Shown here: positions 1 to 8,087 of the stretch, piece after piece
Layout: each line of letters begins with the position of its first letter
Position numbering within the stretch: the stretch's first letter is position 1
Assembly: GCA_900320045.1 (NCBI GenBank)
Contig: ONQT01000003.1
Span: 1-64,000 of the forward strand
Direction: 5' to 3'
DNA from: an uncultured Prevotellaceae bacterium
GTDB lineage: Bacteria; Bacteroidota; Bacteroidia; Bacteroidales; Bacteroidaceae
Length of the DNA stretch: 64,000 nt
Notes under the pieces: model-generated
The model's input: only the letters and a program-made list of their open reading frames with translations
Database searches by the model: none
What the model was told of the DNA's origin: nothing
Made by a program: the position numbers and the translations under genes

Positions 1-5
1 GAAAA

Positions 6-37
6 TTTGGAAATCTGGGAAGGAGCATGTACCTTTG
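6..37 (+). promoter_or_regulatory. Bacteroidetes-type promoter
   Basis: TTTG at 6-9, a 20-nt spacer, then TACCTTTG at 30-37. This matches the TTTG/TAnnTTTG promoter used throughout the window. Transcription would start near 41 and run into the repeat-rich stretch and the ORF at 282. The same bases are also open as the last 44 codons of a frame entering from the left edge and ending at a TAG at 133-135, so a truncated gene tail cannot be excluded. Confidence 0.55.
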
Positions 38-81
38 CACCGCAAACCCTGAATATGATTGAACGGCTTTCCGCGGAGCCT

Positions 82-210
82 ATTCAACAAAAACAAGGGT
101 TAAGAGAAAATCATTCAACTTCTGCCAGGGATTAGAATTAAGGTACTTAACAGGCATTCAACCTATGGCAGGGTTAAGGTAAAATCCATTCAACTTTTTC
201 TAGGGCAGTA
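82..210. repeat. Four degenerate interspersed repeats (ATTCAAC family)
   Basis: ATTCAAC occurs at 82, 113, 156 and 188. It is followed at similar distances by CAGGG- or AAGGG-like bases and by TTAAG plus A-rich sequence. Spacing is 31, 43 and 32 nt, so the array is degenerate and too short-period for CRISPR. It lies between the left-edge promoter and the ORF at 282. Three GGTCAA steps follow at about 234-255. No function is assigned. Confidence 0.5.
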
Positions 211-281
211 CAGAATCATTAAGCGGTCATTTTGGTCAAGGTCAAAATGGTCAAAATCAATCTTGCTTCTGCATCCGTAAT

Positions 282-587
282 GTGCTGAAGGCGTGGTTCG
301 GCTATGAAGCCACCGACGATTTCATCTGGGAGGTGTGCCAACTCAGTGAGCAGGAGGGGTGGAACGAACTGCCTATCCCCAGTCTCTATCCGCTGAAACA
401 CCGCGAACTGCTACGCGCCATCGTGGCCGTACGGCTGGGCATCAGCTTCTACAAGATAGACCTGAAAGCGCTGGACAAGGCGTATAGCATCGCCTTCCCG
501 ACGAGTACACCGATAAATAAAAACAAGAAAGTGAGGGCTGCATCCACAAGGTGCAGCTCTCTTCTATCAAAAGGACGGTCCACATGA
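282..587 (+). CDS. Doubtful small ORF, possibly a remnant
   Basis: A GTG-started frame of 101 codons; the frame is open upstream to 204, so the start is arbitrary. The first 75 residues look protein-like (amphipathic, with an LKAWFGYEATDDF motif and the helix-like stretch RAIVAVRLGISFY). The last 25 are basic and odd. A single-base shift near 500 would end the protein at a TAA at about 517-519, and the predicted guaA terminator hairpin at 533-561 lies inside the listed frame. This suggests the annotated end is not the true one and that this is a decayed C-terminal fragment. I do not recognise the family. Confidence 0.3.
   Translation: MLKAWFGYEATDDFIWEVCQLSEQEGWNELPIPSLYPLKHRELLRAIVAVRLGISFYKIDLKALDKAYSIAFPTSTPINKNKKVRAASTRCSSLLSKGRST
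515..561 (-). terminator. Putative guaA terminator
   Basis: Imperfect inverted repeat GAGGGCTGCA (533-542) / TGCAGCTCTC (552-561). On the minus strand it is followed by a T-rich run (complement of the A-rich bases 516-530). It lies about 35 nt beyond the guaA stop codon, as expected for an intrinsic terminator. Confidence 0.5.
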
Positions 588-595
588 TATAGGGT

Positions 596-2182
596 TCACT
601 CCCACTCGATTGTTGCAGGTGGTTTTGAGGAAATGTCGTAACAGACGCGGTTGACGCCGCGGACCTTGTTGATAATCTCGTTCGACACCTTGGCCAGGAA
701 CTCGTAGGGCAGATGAGCCCAGTCGGCCGTCATGGCATCGGTGGACGTTACGGCACGCAGGGCTACGGGGTGTTCGTAGGTGCGCTCGTCGCCCATCACG
801 CCCACGGAACGGACGGTGGAGAGGAGAATGGCACCGGCCTGCCAGACCTTGCTGTAGAGGGTCTTGCCGTCGACGTCGGCATATTCGCGCAGGCCGCGGA
901 TGAAGATGTCGTCGGCATCCTGCAGGATGGTGACTTTCTCGCGGGTGATGTCGCCGAGGATGCGCACGGCGAGGCCGGGGCCGGGGAAGGGATGGCGCTC
1001 GATGAGGTGCTCGGGCATGCCCAGCTGGCGACCCACACGGCGCACCTCGTCTTTGAAGAGCCACTTCAGGGGCTCGCAGAGCTGGAGGTTCATCTCCTTG
1101 GGCAGTCCGCCGACGTTGTGGTGGCTCTTGATGACCTTGCCGGTGATGTTGAGCGACTCGATGCGGTCGGGATAGATGGTGCCCTGAGCGAGCCAGCGGG
1201 CATCGGTAATCTTCTTGGCCTCGGCATTGAAGACCTCGACGAAGTCGCGACCGATGATCTTGCGCTTCTGCTCGGGGTCGGTAACGCCTGCCAGGTCGCT
1301 GAAGAACTTCTCAGAGGCATCGACACCGATGACGTTAAGTCCCAGACAGCGGTAGTCTTCCATCACCTGCGTAAACTCGTTCTTGCGCAGCATGCCGTGG
1401 TCGACGAAGATACACGTCAGTCGGTTTCCGATGGCCTTGTTGAGCAGCACGGCAGCCACGCTGGAGTCGACGCCTCCGGAGAGTCCGAGGATGACGCGGT
1501 CGTTGCCCAGCTGTGCCTTGAGCTCTGCCACCGTGGTATCGATAAACGACGCTGCACTCCATTCTTGGCGCGAGCCACAGATGTCAACGACGAAGTTGCG
1601 CAGCAGCTGTGTGCCCTGCAGGGTGTGATACACCTCGGGGTGGAACTGGACGGCCCAAACTGATTTACAATTGGACAATTTACAATTTGACAATTGATTG
1701 ACCAATTGTTCACCTGGGCACCAGAAGGCGGCGTTGGTGACATCCTTGGTGCTGCCGATGACCTGGAAGCCGTCGGGAATGGCGGTGATGGTGTCGCCGT
1801 GACTCATCCACACCTGCGAACCGCTTTCAAAGCCCTTGAAGAGCGGATTGCCGAGGTCGATGGTTTCCAGATGGGCACGGCCGTACTCGCGGCTGTCGGC
1901 CTTCTCGACGCGACCGCCGAGGGTGTGTGCGATGAACTGTGCACCGTAGCAGATGCCCAGTACGGGGAGACGACCGATGAACCGCGTGAGGTCTACCTTG
2001 AACGCCTCGGGGTCGTGGACGCTGTAGGGCGAACCGCTGAGGATAACGCCGATGACGTCGCTGTCGTCCTCCGGATACTTGTTGTAAGGCAGAATCTCAC
2101 AAAAGGTATCGAGCTCGCGGACACGACGGCCAATGAGCTGTGTCGTCTGGGAACCGAAGTCTAAAATGATAATCTTTTGCAT
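596..2182 (-). CDS. guaA: GMP synthase (glutamine-hydrolysing)
   Basis: Makes GMP from XMP, ATP and glutamine in the cytoplasm. The N-terminal class I amidotransferase domain carries the GICYGAQ nucleophile (Cys78) and the FHPEV His/Glu (His181, Glu183). The ATP-pyrophosphatase domain has the SGGVDSS P-loop at about 235-241, and the dimerisation domain ends in TIEWE, as is usual for GuaA. The length of 528 residues is slightly above the norm. The excess is a 15-residue insert (about 160-174) just before the catalytic His, encoded by intergenic-type repeat DNA. It is the last gene of a probable three-gene minus-strand unit, 43 nt after the nucleotidyltransferase. Confidence 0.97.
   Translation of the reverse strand: MQKIIILDFGSQTTQLIGRRVRELDTFCEILPYNKYPEDDSDVIGVILSGSPYSVHDPEAFKVDLTRFIGRLPVLGICYGAQFIAHTLGGRVEKADSREYGRAHLETIDLGNPLFKGFESGSQVWMSHGDTITAIPDGFQVIGSTKDVTNAAFWCPGEQLVNQLSNCKLSNCKSVWAVQFHPEVYHTLQGTQLLRNFVVDICGSRQEWSAASFIDTTVAELKAQLGNDRVILGLSGGVDSSVAAVLLNKAIGNRLTCIFVDHGMLRKNEFTQVMEDYRCLGLNVIGVDASEKFFSDLAGVTDPEQKRKIIGRDFVEVFNAEAKKITDARWLAQGTIYPDRIESLNITGKVIKSHHNVGGLPKEMNLQLCEPLKWLFKDEVRRVGRQLGMPEHLIERHPFPGPGLAVRILGDITREKVTILQDADDIFIRGLREYADVDGKTLYSKVWQAGAILLSTVRSVGVMGDERTYEHPVALRAVTSTDAMTADWAHLPYEFLAKVSNEIINKVRGVNRVCYDISSKPPATIEWE
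1662..1709. repeat. AATTGT-type short repeats inside guaA
   Basis: About 45 bp of near-tandem AAATTGT/CAATTGT units lie inside guaA, in frame, and encode roughly [15 protein letters not shown]. The same unit, read as TTACAAT, forms the spacers between rnfE and rnfA (41870-41903) and between rnfC and rnfD (44150-44207). GuaA proteins normally run straight from this loop into the WxVQFHPEV motif. Confidence 0.8.
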
Positions 2183-2225
2183 AAGTTTTATATTTTGTTT
2201 TATTTCGATAATTCGGTATTTCGGC

Positions 2226-3011
2226 TTACTTGAGGAACTCCTCTGCTGCTGACAGCGAATCGAGCTTGCCGACGTCGAGCACCTTCAGGTCGTTCTTCAC
2301 CAGGCCGACGATGCGGGAGCGGTGGCAGACGGAGAGGTAGAAGTCGATGATGGGGAAACGGTCGGGGAAACGGTCCATCAACGGGAACAGACGCGGCGAG
2401 AAGCTGTGGATGCCGGAGAAGGCGAAGGCGTAGAGTTGAGAGTTGAGGGGTGAGAGGTGAGCGGTGAGAGATGTGACTTGCAGGTTGTCGTCGATGGTAA
2501 TCTCGGCCTCGCGGAGCCAGGGGAAGGGCGACTTCACCTCGCCGGTCTCGATGTTCTTCCAACCCATGAGTCGCATGGCGTTGTCGAACAGCAAGTAGCG
2601 CTTGGTCTTGCGACGGCTCACAAGCAGCACGGCATCCTCGTCGTCCTGATGCTGGCGACGGAACCACTCGTAATCGACGTTGTCCAGAATGTCGACGTTG
2701 TGTATCAGGATGGGCTCGTCGTCGCGGAACAGTCCCTGCGCCTTCTTCAGTCCCCCACCCGTCTCCAACAGCTCGGAGGTCTCGTCGCTGATGAGGATTT
2801 TCTCTTTACGTTCGTTGACATGGTCGACGATCTGCTGGGCGAAGTGGTGAACGTTGACAACAAAGCGGTCGTAACCGGCCTGTTGCAGCTTCTCTATCTG
2901 GATGTCCAACAGCGGCTTGCCGCCTACGGGCACCAGCGCCTTCGGCATCGTGTCCGTAAGGGGTTTCAATCGGGTGCCGAGGCCTGCGGCGAGAATCATT
3001 GCTTGCTTCAT
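2226..3011 (-). CDS. Sugar-1-phosphate nucleotidyltransferase (MurU-like)
   Basis: Transfers a nucleotide to an amino-sugar 1-phosphate. The N-terminus has the pyrophosphorylase signature [13 protein letters not shown] followed by [13 protein letters not shown], and HNVDIL at about 104-109 carries the metal-binding Asp. At 261 residues it matches MurU/HddC-type enzymes. It lies 36 nt downstream of an AmgK-like kinase; that pair performs MurNAc/GlcNAc recycling to UDP-MurNAc in other bacteria, including oral Bacteroidetes. Residues 181-194 ([14 protein letters not shown]) come from a heptamer repeat inserted in the gene. The substrate is inferred from context. Confidence 0.85.
   Translation of the reverse strand: MKQAMILAAGLGTRLKPLTDTMPKALVPVGGKPLLDIQIEKLQQAGYDRFVVNVHHFAQQIVDHVNERKEKILISDETSELLETGGGLKKAQGLFRDDEPILIHNVDILDNVDYEWFRRQHQDDEDAVLLVSRRKTKRYLLFDNAMRLMGWKNIETGEVKSPFPWLREAEITIDDNLQVTSLTAHLSPLNSQLYAFAFSGIHSFSPRLFPLMDRFPDRFPIIDFYLSVCHRSRIVGLVKNDLKVLDVGKLDSLSAAEEFLK
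2431..2471. repeat. GAGTTGA heptamer repeats inside the MurU-like gene
   Basis: Consecutive 7-nt units on the plus strand, GAGTTGA, GAGTTGA, GGGGTGA, GAGGTGA, GCGGTGA, then GAG. They sit in frame in the minus-strand nucleotidyltransferase gene and encode residues 181-194. The unit type resembles the GAATTGA repeats just upstream of the same gene (3013-3046). Confidence 0.85.
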
Positions 3012-3012
3012 G

Positions 3013-3046
3013 GAAATTGAAAATTGAGAATTGAGAATTGAGAATT
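3013..3046. repeat. GAATTGA heptamer repeat
   Basis: Three to four copies of the 7-nt unit GAATTGA fill the 36-nt gap between the kinase-RapZ gene and the nucleotidyltransferase. This is one of several 7/8-nt repeat families at gene borders in this window. Confidence 0.8.
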
Positions 3047-3047
3047 A

Positions 3048-4586
3048 TCAGCCAGCGGCTGGGAGCGTTTGGGTGATATTCTGCTCGCGGTGGCAGATGC
3101 GCACCTCGATGCCGAACTTCTGGTGGATGTGCTCCGCCAAGTGCTGTGCGCTGTATACCGAACGATGCTGGCCGCCCGTACAACCAAAGCAGAACATGAG
3201 CGACGTAAAGCCGCGCTGGATGTAGCGGCGAACGTGGGCGTCGGCCAACTTGTACACGCTGTCGAGGAACGTCAGAATCTCGCCGTCGTCCTCCAGGAAG
3301 CGGATGACGGGCTCGTCGAGTCCGGTCAGTTGCTTGTAAGGCTCATAGCGGCCGGGGTTGTGCGTGGAACGGCAGTCGAAGACGTAGCCGCCGCCGTTGC
3401 CGCTCTCGTCCTCGGGAATGCCCTTGGTAAACGAGAAGCTGAAAACGCGCACCACCAGCGGACCCTGGGCGTCGTATTTGGAGAACGTCGCAGGACCGTC
3501 CTGCGGGTGCACCTTATAAGGATTCTTGTCGGTTGTCTTATAGCCGTCGGCACGACTGGCCATAGTCTCTATCTGCTGGAACTGCGGCATCTGCGTCAGA
3601 CGATTGAGCAGGCTCATCAGGTAGGGATACGGGAAGTTGCGCTCGTCCAACAGCTCGCGCAGGTTCTGGATGGCGGGAGGAATGCTTTCGATGAAGTGTG
3701 CCTTGCGCTCGAAATAGCCGCGGAAGCCGTAGGCTCCCAGCACTTGCAACAGGCGGAACAGCACGAAGAGCGACAGTCGGTCGACGAAGGCATGGGGCGC
3801 AGGGACGTCGGTGTACTGCTTCAGGGCATTGTAGTATTCGTACACCAGCTCGCGGCGAACCTTATGCGGATACTTGGCCGACGCCTGCCAGATGAACGAT
3901 GCCACATCATAGTAGTACGGCCCCTTGCGACCGCCCTGGAAGTCGATGAAGAATGGGTTGCCCTCGACATCCATCATCACGTTGCGTGCCTGGAAGTCGC
4001 GATACAGGAAGCCCTGCTCGTCGTCGGGCGACGTGAGGTCCTTGGCCAACAGTCGGAAGTCGGCCTCGAGCTTCAGCTCATGGAAGTCCAGCTCGGTAGC
4101 CTTCAGGAAACAATACTTGAAGTAATTCAGGTCGAACAGCACGGAGTCGCTGTCGAAGGCAGGTTGCGGATAACAGTTGGAGAAGTCCAGTCCGTGGGCT
4201 CCGTTGATCTGCATGTTCGGCAACTGCCGGATGGTACGAATCAGCAGTTCCTGCTCCTTGACGGTATAGCGTCCGCCGGCCTGTCGACCGCCACGGATGG
4301 CATCGAACAGCGACACGGAACCGAGGTCTGTCTGGATGTAGCGCAACTCGTCGCTACTGACAACCACCACCTCAGGTACGGGCAGATGCTTCTCCGTAAA
4401 GTGCTTTGCCAGGTAGACAAAGGCATGATTTTCGTCACGACTGGTACCGACACTCCCCACGACGGTTGTACCGTCAGCGGCCGTCATACGATAGTACTCA
4501 CGATTGCTGCCAGCGCCAGGCAGCTTCTCCACGTGTTGGGGTTCGGCCCCACTCCACTCCTTATATAAATCAATAAGTTTCTGCAT
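3048..4586 (-). CDS. Amino-sugar kinase (AmgK-like) fused to a RapZ C-terminal domain
   Basis: A 512-residue two-domain protein. Residues 1 to about 340 form an aminoglycoside-phosphotransferase-type kinase with LYRDFQARNVM (catalytic Asp197) and FIDFQGG (metal-binding Asp215), as in AmgK, the anomeric MurNAc/GlcNAc kinase. Residues about 376-505 match the RapZ C-terminal domain, including GCTGGQHRSV (468-477). In RapZ this domain binds small RNAs and senses glucosamine-6-phosphate. The MurU-like gene follows directly, which supports peptidoglycan amino-sugar recycling. The RapZ N-terminal ATPase is replaced by the kinase. A promoter ends about 9 nt before the ATG, so the mRNA should be almost leaderless. 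The role of the fusion is inferred. Confidence 0.88.
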   Translation of the reverse strand: MQKLIDLYKEWSGAEPQHVEKLPGAGSNREYYRMTAADGTTVVGSVGTSRDENHAFVYLAKHFTEKHLPVPEVVVVSSDELRYIQTDLGSVSLFDAIRGGRQAGGRYTVKEQELLIRTIRQLPNMQINGAHGLDFSNCYPQPAFDSDSVLFDLNYFKYCFLKATELDFHELKLEADFRLLAKDLTSPDDEQGFLYRDFQARNVMMDVEGNPFFIDFQGGRKGPYYYDVASFIWQASAKYPHKVRRELVYEYYNALKQYTDVPAPHAFVDRLSLFVLFRLLQVLGAYGFRGYFERKAHFIESIPPAIQNLRELLDERNFPYPYLMSLLNRLTQMPQFQQIETMASRADGYKTTDKNPYKVHPQDGPATFSKYDAQGPLVVRVFSFSFTKGIPEDESGNGGGYVFDCRSTHNPGRYEPYKQLTGLDEPVIRFLEDDGEILTFLDSVYKLADAHVRRYIQRGFTSLMFCFGCTGGQHRSVYSAQHLAEHIHQKFGIEVRICHREQNITQTLPAAG

Positions 4587-4595
4587 AACTCGCTA

Positions 4596-4603
4596 CAAAG
4601 GTA
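4596..4603 (-). promoter_or_regulatory. -7 box for the kinase-RapZ/MurU/guaA unit
   Basis: TACCTTTG on the minus strand, with a TTTG element 20 nt upstream (4624-4627). The box ends 9 nt before the ATG at 4586, so the predicted leader is about 6 nt. Confidence 0.75.
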
Positions 4604-4635
4604 CGAAATTATGCAGAAACTGCCAAACGTTTTGC

Positions 4636-6846
4636 TTATTTTCCTTTCACAATTCCTCCAACGACGTCGTCATTCGCGATGCTGTGGTCTACCTTCTTCA
4701 CCTGCGCCTTCAGGGAACCGAAGCGATAAGTGAGCGAGAAGTTCAGCTGGCGCACAGGATTATAGGATGTGGTATGGTCTAGGAAATCGCCATTGACACG
4801 GGCTGTAACAAAAGAGCGCTCACGACGGAACAGGTCGTTGGCTCCGATGCGAACCGTCAGGCGGTCTTCCTTGAGAAACGAGCGTTGCAGATTGGTGTAC
4901 CAACCATACCACGAGTGCTGCACGGAATACACATTCGTGGGCCGACGGCCTATCTGTCCGTAACCTCCCAGCGAGAAGCGCAGCTTCCACGGCAACTGCT
5001 GCGACAGGTCGAAATAGAAATTGTCCGACCATCCATTGTTGCTGTAACCCAGATTGGGATTCTTATGGTGCTCATAGCGCACGTTGTTGTTAACCACCAG
5101 CGTCGTACTGCTGAAGGGACGCCACTGCACGTATTGCTCGAAACCTGCACGGTGATAGCGCTGAATATTGTCGTAAGTCAGGTAGCGCACGTTCCCCTGT
5201 GCGCTTTCTACAGAAGCTATGCCACCATTGGAAAACTGCCAGGACGGTGCAAGCTGAAGGGTGAGCAGTCGACCGACGTACATATAGATGAGCGAGAGCG
5301 TCTGCGAGTGCGAGCTCTTCAGACGTGCATTGCCTTGCTGCACGAAGGTTGGCGAGACCACGACGGCAGGATTCAGATAGGAAATGCCTGGGCGGTTGAT
5401 GCTCGTGGTATAATTCAGTTTCAGCGACTGTGCCTCGGTCAGTTGCAGTTTCACACTGGCTTGTGGCACCCAGTCGGACAAGTGGTGGGAGAAGTCTTCA
5501 TTCTTCCCATCAGGATACGCTCCTTTCATGTAGCTGTATTCATAGCGCAGACCAGCCCGTGCAGACCATTTCTCGCGTTGATAAATATAGTCTGCATAGC
5601 CCGCAAGCACTCGTGTTACGTGGTCGAAATCCGTTGTCGACAGTCCTGAAAGTCCGTAGAACTCCTGCGTGTTACTACTGTTGTTGCTACGGTCGATATA
5701 CTTCATGCCGACCTCTATCTGGTGACTATGCCCCAAAGGCCTTAGCCAGTCGGCCTGCAGCGTGTGTTCCGTAAAGCGCTCACGAGTAGTCTGCAGATAG
5801 CCACTATACCTGAAGGGAACTTGCTGCATGTTGCTGTAGGTCGTCTCGTCATCAGTATGTTGGCGCGTAAGGGCGAGCATGTAAGAGAGTGTGAACTGCT
5901 CGCCCTTCCGACGCGTCTTATGCTGATAGTCCAAACGACCGTTCCACGAATGATGACTGTAGCCGGGCATCCAGTTGTGGTGGTCGTAACTGTAAATGGG
6001 CGTCTGGCTGTTGGAAGCCCACATGCAGGCGCTGCCATCGCCCTCAACATTGAGCTTATAGAAGTAGCCGCCGAAGGATGCTGACAACAGGTTCAGCGTA
6101 TCAATGTCATAACTGGCGTTGATGTCAGCAAACACCACGTGACCAGGACTTGTCCCGTCGTAATAGGTCTTCAGCACATCACCTGTCTTCACGAAGATGC
6201 GCTCGACGTCGTTTCTGTTTTCCGTCTCCTTTCTCGACATACTTCCGTAGCCTCCGTCGGCAGAGACGAGCAGTTTTCCGGCCTGTCCCGTTATCGAAGC
6301 ATAAAGGTTAGGATGTCGCAGCGTGTTGTAGAAGGCATTGACAACTCCCATCATTCCTTTCATCTTCGAACCGTCCATCATAACGATATTAAGTATGGCA
6401 TCAACTCCCTCGGCATCCTCGCGTGCTCCAGGGTCGGTGATGACCTCTATGCGCTTCACCATCGAGGCAGGCATTGACTTGAACACCGTCTTGGCGTTCT
6501 TCGTCAGATTGGGGTCCAGATGCCCGTTACGGTAAACGCGGAAGTTGGAGTTACCCTTCACCGTAATGTTGTCTTGTCCGTCGACAGCCACCATCGGCAC
6601 CTTGCGCAACATGTCCAGCACCGTCTTCGTCTTCGACTCCTGGTCGGCCTGCACTTCGTAGCCTATACGGTCAATCTTCTGCTTGATGAGCTGTCGCTGC
6701 GCCACGACGGTTACGTCACCCAGTTCCTTATTCCACGCGACTGAATCGCGCGGCACAGTTAATGAGTCGCTCTGTGTTGTCACGCGCTCCTGCGCCATCA
6801 TATTCAGATAGCACACAGACAGCAGCAGCATTGTAATTCTCTTCAT
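4636..6846 (-). CDS. TonB-type outer-membrane beta-barrel protein
   Basis: A 736-residue outer-membrane protein. It has a Sec signal (cleavage near MMAQ), a plug-like region with ELGDVTVVAQRQ, VLDMLRKVPMVAVDG and IEVITDPGAREDAEG, then a long barrel of aromatic-rich strands ending near SLTYRFGSL. The plug motifs and the absence of a carboxypeptidase-like repeat place it in the Bacteroidetes outer-membrane beta-barrel family (OMP_b-brl_3) rather than in SusC. No SusD partner, TonB box or enzyme neighbour is present, so the ligand is unknown. It stands alone downstream of the XRE/PH module. I could not find a clear TAnnTTTG box directly upstream; 92 nt before the start lies one copy of the 26-bp direct repeat. 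Confidence 0.85.
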   Translation of the reverse strand: MKRITMLLLSVCYLNMMAQERVTTQSDSLTVPRDSVAWNKELGDVTVVAQRQLIKQKIDRIGYEVQADQESKTKTVLDMLRKVPMVAVDGQDNITVKGNSNFRVYRNGHLDPNLTKNAKTVFKSMPASMVKRIEVITDPGAREDAEGVDAILNIVMMDGSKMKGMMGVVNAFYNTLRHPNLYASITGQAGKLLVSADGGYGSMSRKETENRNDVERIFVKTGDVLKTYYDGTSPGHVVFADINASYDIDTLNLLSASFGGYFYKLNVEGDGSACMWASNSQTPIYSYDHHNWMPGYSHHSWNGRLDYQHKTRRKGEQFTLSYMLALTRQHTDDETTYSNMQQVPFRYSGYLQTTRERFTEHTLQADWLRPLGHSHQIEVGMKYIDRSNNSSNTQEFYGLSGLSTTDFDHVTRVLAGYADYIYQREKWSARAGLRYEYSYMKGAYPDGKNEDFSHHLSDWVPQASVKLQLTEAQSLKLNYTTSINRPGISYLNPAVVVSPTFVQQGNARLKSSHSQTLSLIYMYVGRLLTLQLAPSWQFSNGGIASVESAQGNVRYLTYDNIQRYHRAGFEQYVQWRPFSSTTLVVNNNVRYEHHKNPNLGYSNNGWSDNFYFDLSQQLPWKLRFSLGGYGQIGRRPTNVYSVQHSWYGWYTNLQRSFLKEDRLTVRIGANDLFRRERSFVTARVNGDFLDHTTSYNPVRQLNFSLTYRFGSLKAQVKKVDHSIANDDVVGGIVKGK

Positions 6847-6937
6847 TATTCTAACTTTCAGTTTGTAATGTTTTGGGAGTATTTCTAATATATATGTCTA
6901 CAAAATTACATCTTTTTACTGGAACAGACCTTTGCTC

Positions 6938-6963
6938 TTTGTATGATTTAACTTAATATAAGG
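6938..6963. repeat. 26-bp direct repeat, copy 1
   Basis: Starts TTTGTATGATTT and ends TAATATAAGG on the plus strand. It is identical over 26 bp to 8060-8085. It lies 5 bp beyond the stop codon of the XRE gene. The two copies bracket the XRE/PH module, about 1.1 kb. Confidence 0.9.
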
Positions 6964-6968
6964 TAAAG

Positions 6969-7310
6969 TTATTTCCCTAACGTGTTAAGCCATTCGGCAC
7001 ATTCATCGGCAAGCAGGGCAATGAGTTTCATGTAGTACGTGTTCAGTTCTGCTGTCGATTTCCTGTTCAGTCCTGCCATGTTGTGTTGCAGGGTGAGTAG
7101 GATGCGAAGCATTCGGCGAGTAAACTGTTCATCGTTAAAATAACTGATTAGGGCTACGATATGCTTATAGGGACAAAGACGATGTCCACATTCCCATGCG
7201 TTGTATGTCGCTTGCGAGATGTCAAGGGCGAAGGCTATCTGTTCTTGTGTAACACCCTTGCGCTGCCGTGCTTGCAGAAGGGCAGAGGAAAAATCAAACA
7301 GCAAATTCAT
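6969..7310 (-). CDS. XRE-family helix-turn-helix protein
   Basis: A 113-residue cytoplasmic DNA-binding protein. The N-terminal 60 residues form a Cro/C1-type helix-turn-helix (RQRKGVTQEQIAFALDIS, then QATYNAWECGHR). The C-terminal half is helical with no recognised domain. Its start codon overlaps the stop of the upstream PH-like membrane gene by 4 nt (7307-7310), so the two are translationally coupled and probably work together. A membrane protein paired with a small regulator suggests signal-responsive control, but the target is unknown. The module is flanked by a 26-bp direct repeat and looks more AT-rich than the flanking core genes. Confidence 0.8.
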   Translation of the reverse strand: MNLLFDFSSALLQARQRKGVTQEQIAFALDISQATYNAWECGHRLCPYKHIVALISYFNDEQFTRRMLRILLTLQHNMAGLNRKSTAELNTYYMKLIALLADECAEWLNTLGK

Positions 7311-7822
7311 TTCGCACCTCCTTTCAGATAATAAGGCATAAACTCATCTGGTTCGCTAACACTGATAGCGATAGGCAACCCTTTGACACGGTATATCAGG
7401 AACGCCTTCTTTGTATCCGTTACATACGAACGGAAAGTGCCGTAGCCCTTTGTACGGAACAGACCTATATACCCAAAGACACCACCTATGCCAAACAAAC
7501 GAATGGTCGTAACGCCCAACAGAGGTGTTTGCTCGTCTATGCGTTCAATGTGGTCAATGTCTTTGTAAGGGACTTTTATTGTTTGTAATAGAGTCCGAAT
7601 ACCTATTCCCTCATCGTCAGATATAATATACAATGGACAGATGAAGAAACACGAAAAGGCGACAGCAAGTAGGATTGCTGATACTATGATGGCCCCAGTA
7701 ACGTCCATCCCTTTGGATACATAGTACATCTCTGCTAAAACGCCAAACACCATGAACAAGATGAAGATGGCAGTAATCCACTTCACCATTTTACTTCTCG
7801 AACATTCATAAATTGTTTTCAT
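7307..7822 (-). CDS. Membrane protein with PH-like domain
   Basis: 171 residues. Two hydrophobic segments near the N-terminus (about 14-33 and 42-64) are followed by a soluble, strand-rich domain that begins PLYIISDDEGIGI and includes IPYKDIDHIERI-like features. This is the layout of bacterial PH-domain membrane proteins. It is the first gene of a two-gene unit with the XRE regulator (4-nt overlap). A TATCTTTG box on the minus strand at 7858-7865 gives a leader of about 32 nt. I infer a membrane-associated partner of the regulator; no enzymatic motif is visible. Confidence 0.6.
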   Translation of the reverse strand: MKTIYECSRSKMVKWITAIFILFMVFGVLAEMYYVSKGMDVTGAIIVSAILLAVAFSCFFICPLYIISDDEGIGIRTLLQTIKVPYKDIDHIERIDEQTPLLGVTTIRLFGIGGVFGYIGLFRTKGYGTFRSYVTDTKKAFLIYRVKGLPIAISVSEPDEFMPYYLKGGAK

Positions 7823-7857
7823 ACGATATTATTTTAAATGAATTTTGAAATCTGACG

Positions 7858-7865
7858 CAAAGATA
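7858..7865 (-). promoter_or_regulatory. -7 box for the PH/XRE pair
   Basis: TATCTTTG on the minus strand, 36 nt before the ATG at 7822. A second box, TACTTTTG, lies further upstream at 8023-8030 on the same strand, about 200 nt from the gene. The stretch 7866-8059 holds no ORF that I can support. Confidence 0.6.
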
Positions 7866-8059
7866 TTACTTTTCCCGCAATATCCTTATCAGTTTTGCTG
7901 ATAAAAAAAGGCGTGACCATGCTTGCAAAGAGATGATGCTGCATAGTATCGTTAATAAAATCATCGTCATTTCCCGATGAAAGCTATTATCTTATGATTA
8001 ATTATGGCTATATAATTCGATGCAAAAGTATGACATTCCTGCATAACCTCCTAGAATCA

Positions 8060-8085
8060 TTTGTATGATTTAACTTAATATAAGG
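8060..8085. repeat. 26-bp direct repeat, copy 2
   Basis: Identical to 6938-6963. It lies 2 bp beyond the stop codon of the secreted Pro-rich protein gene (8088). Flanking bases differ on both sides of the two copies, so the identity is confined to this short core. Confidence 0.9.
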
Positions 8086-8087
8086 GA

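Noticed and set aside
82-210. CRISPR array
   Set aside because: Repeat cores are only seven bases, spacing varies (31-43), and there are no cas genes in the window.
219-401. 60-codon minus-strand ORF at the left edge
   Set aside because: No promoter, no recognisable domain; overlaps the doubtful plus-strand ORF. Neither is convincing; the plus frame is listed with low confidence only.
713-1663. 316-codon plus-strand ORF opposite guaA
   Set aside because: guaA is secure, and this frame is explained by its codon bias.
3069-4568. 499-codon plus-strand ORF opposite the kinase-RapZ gene
   Set aside because: Shadow frame; the opposite strand carries two recognised domains. The reading here has no motif and a biased composition.
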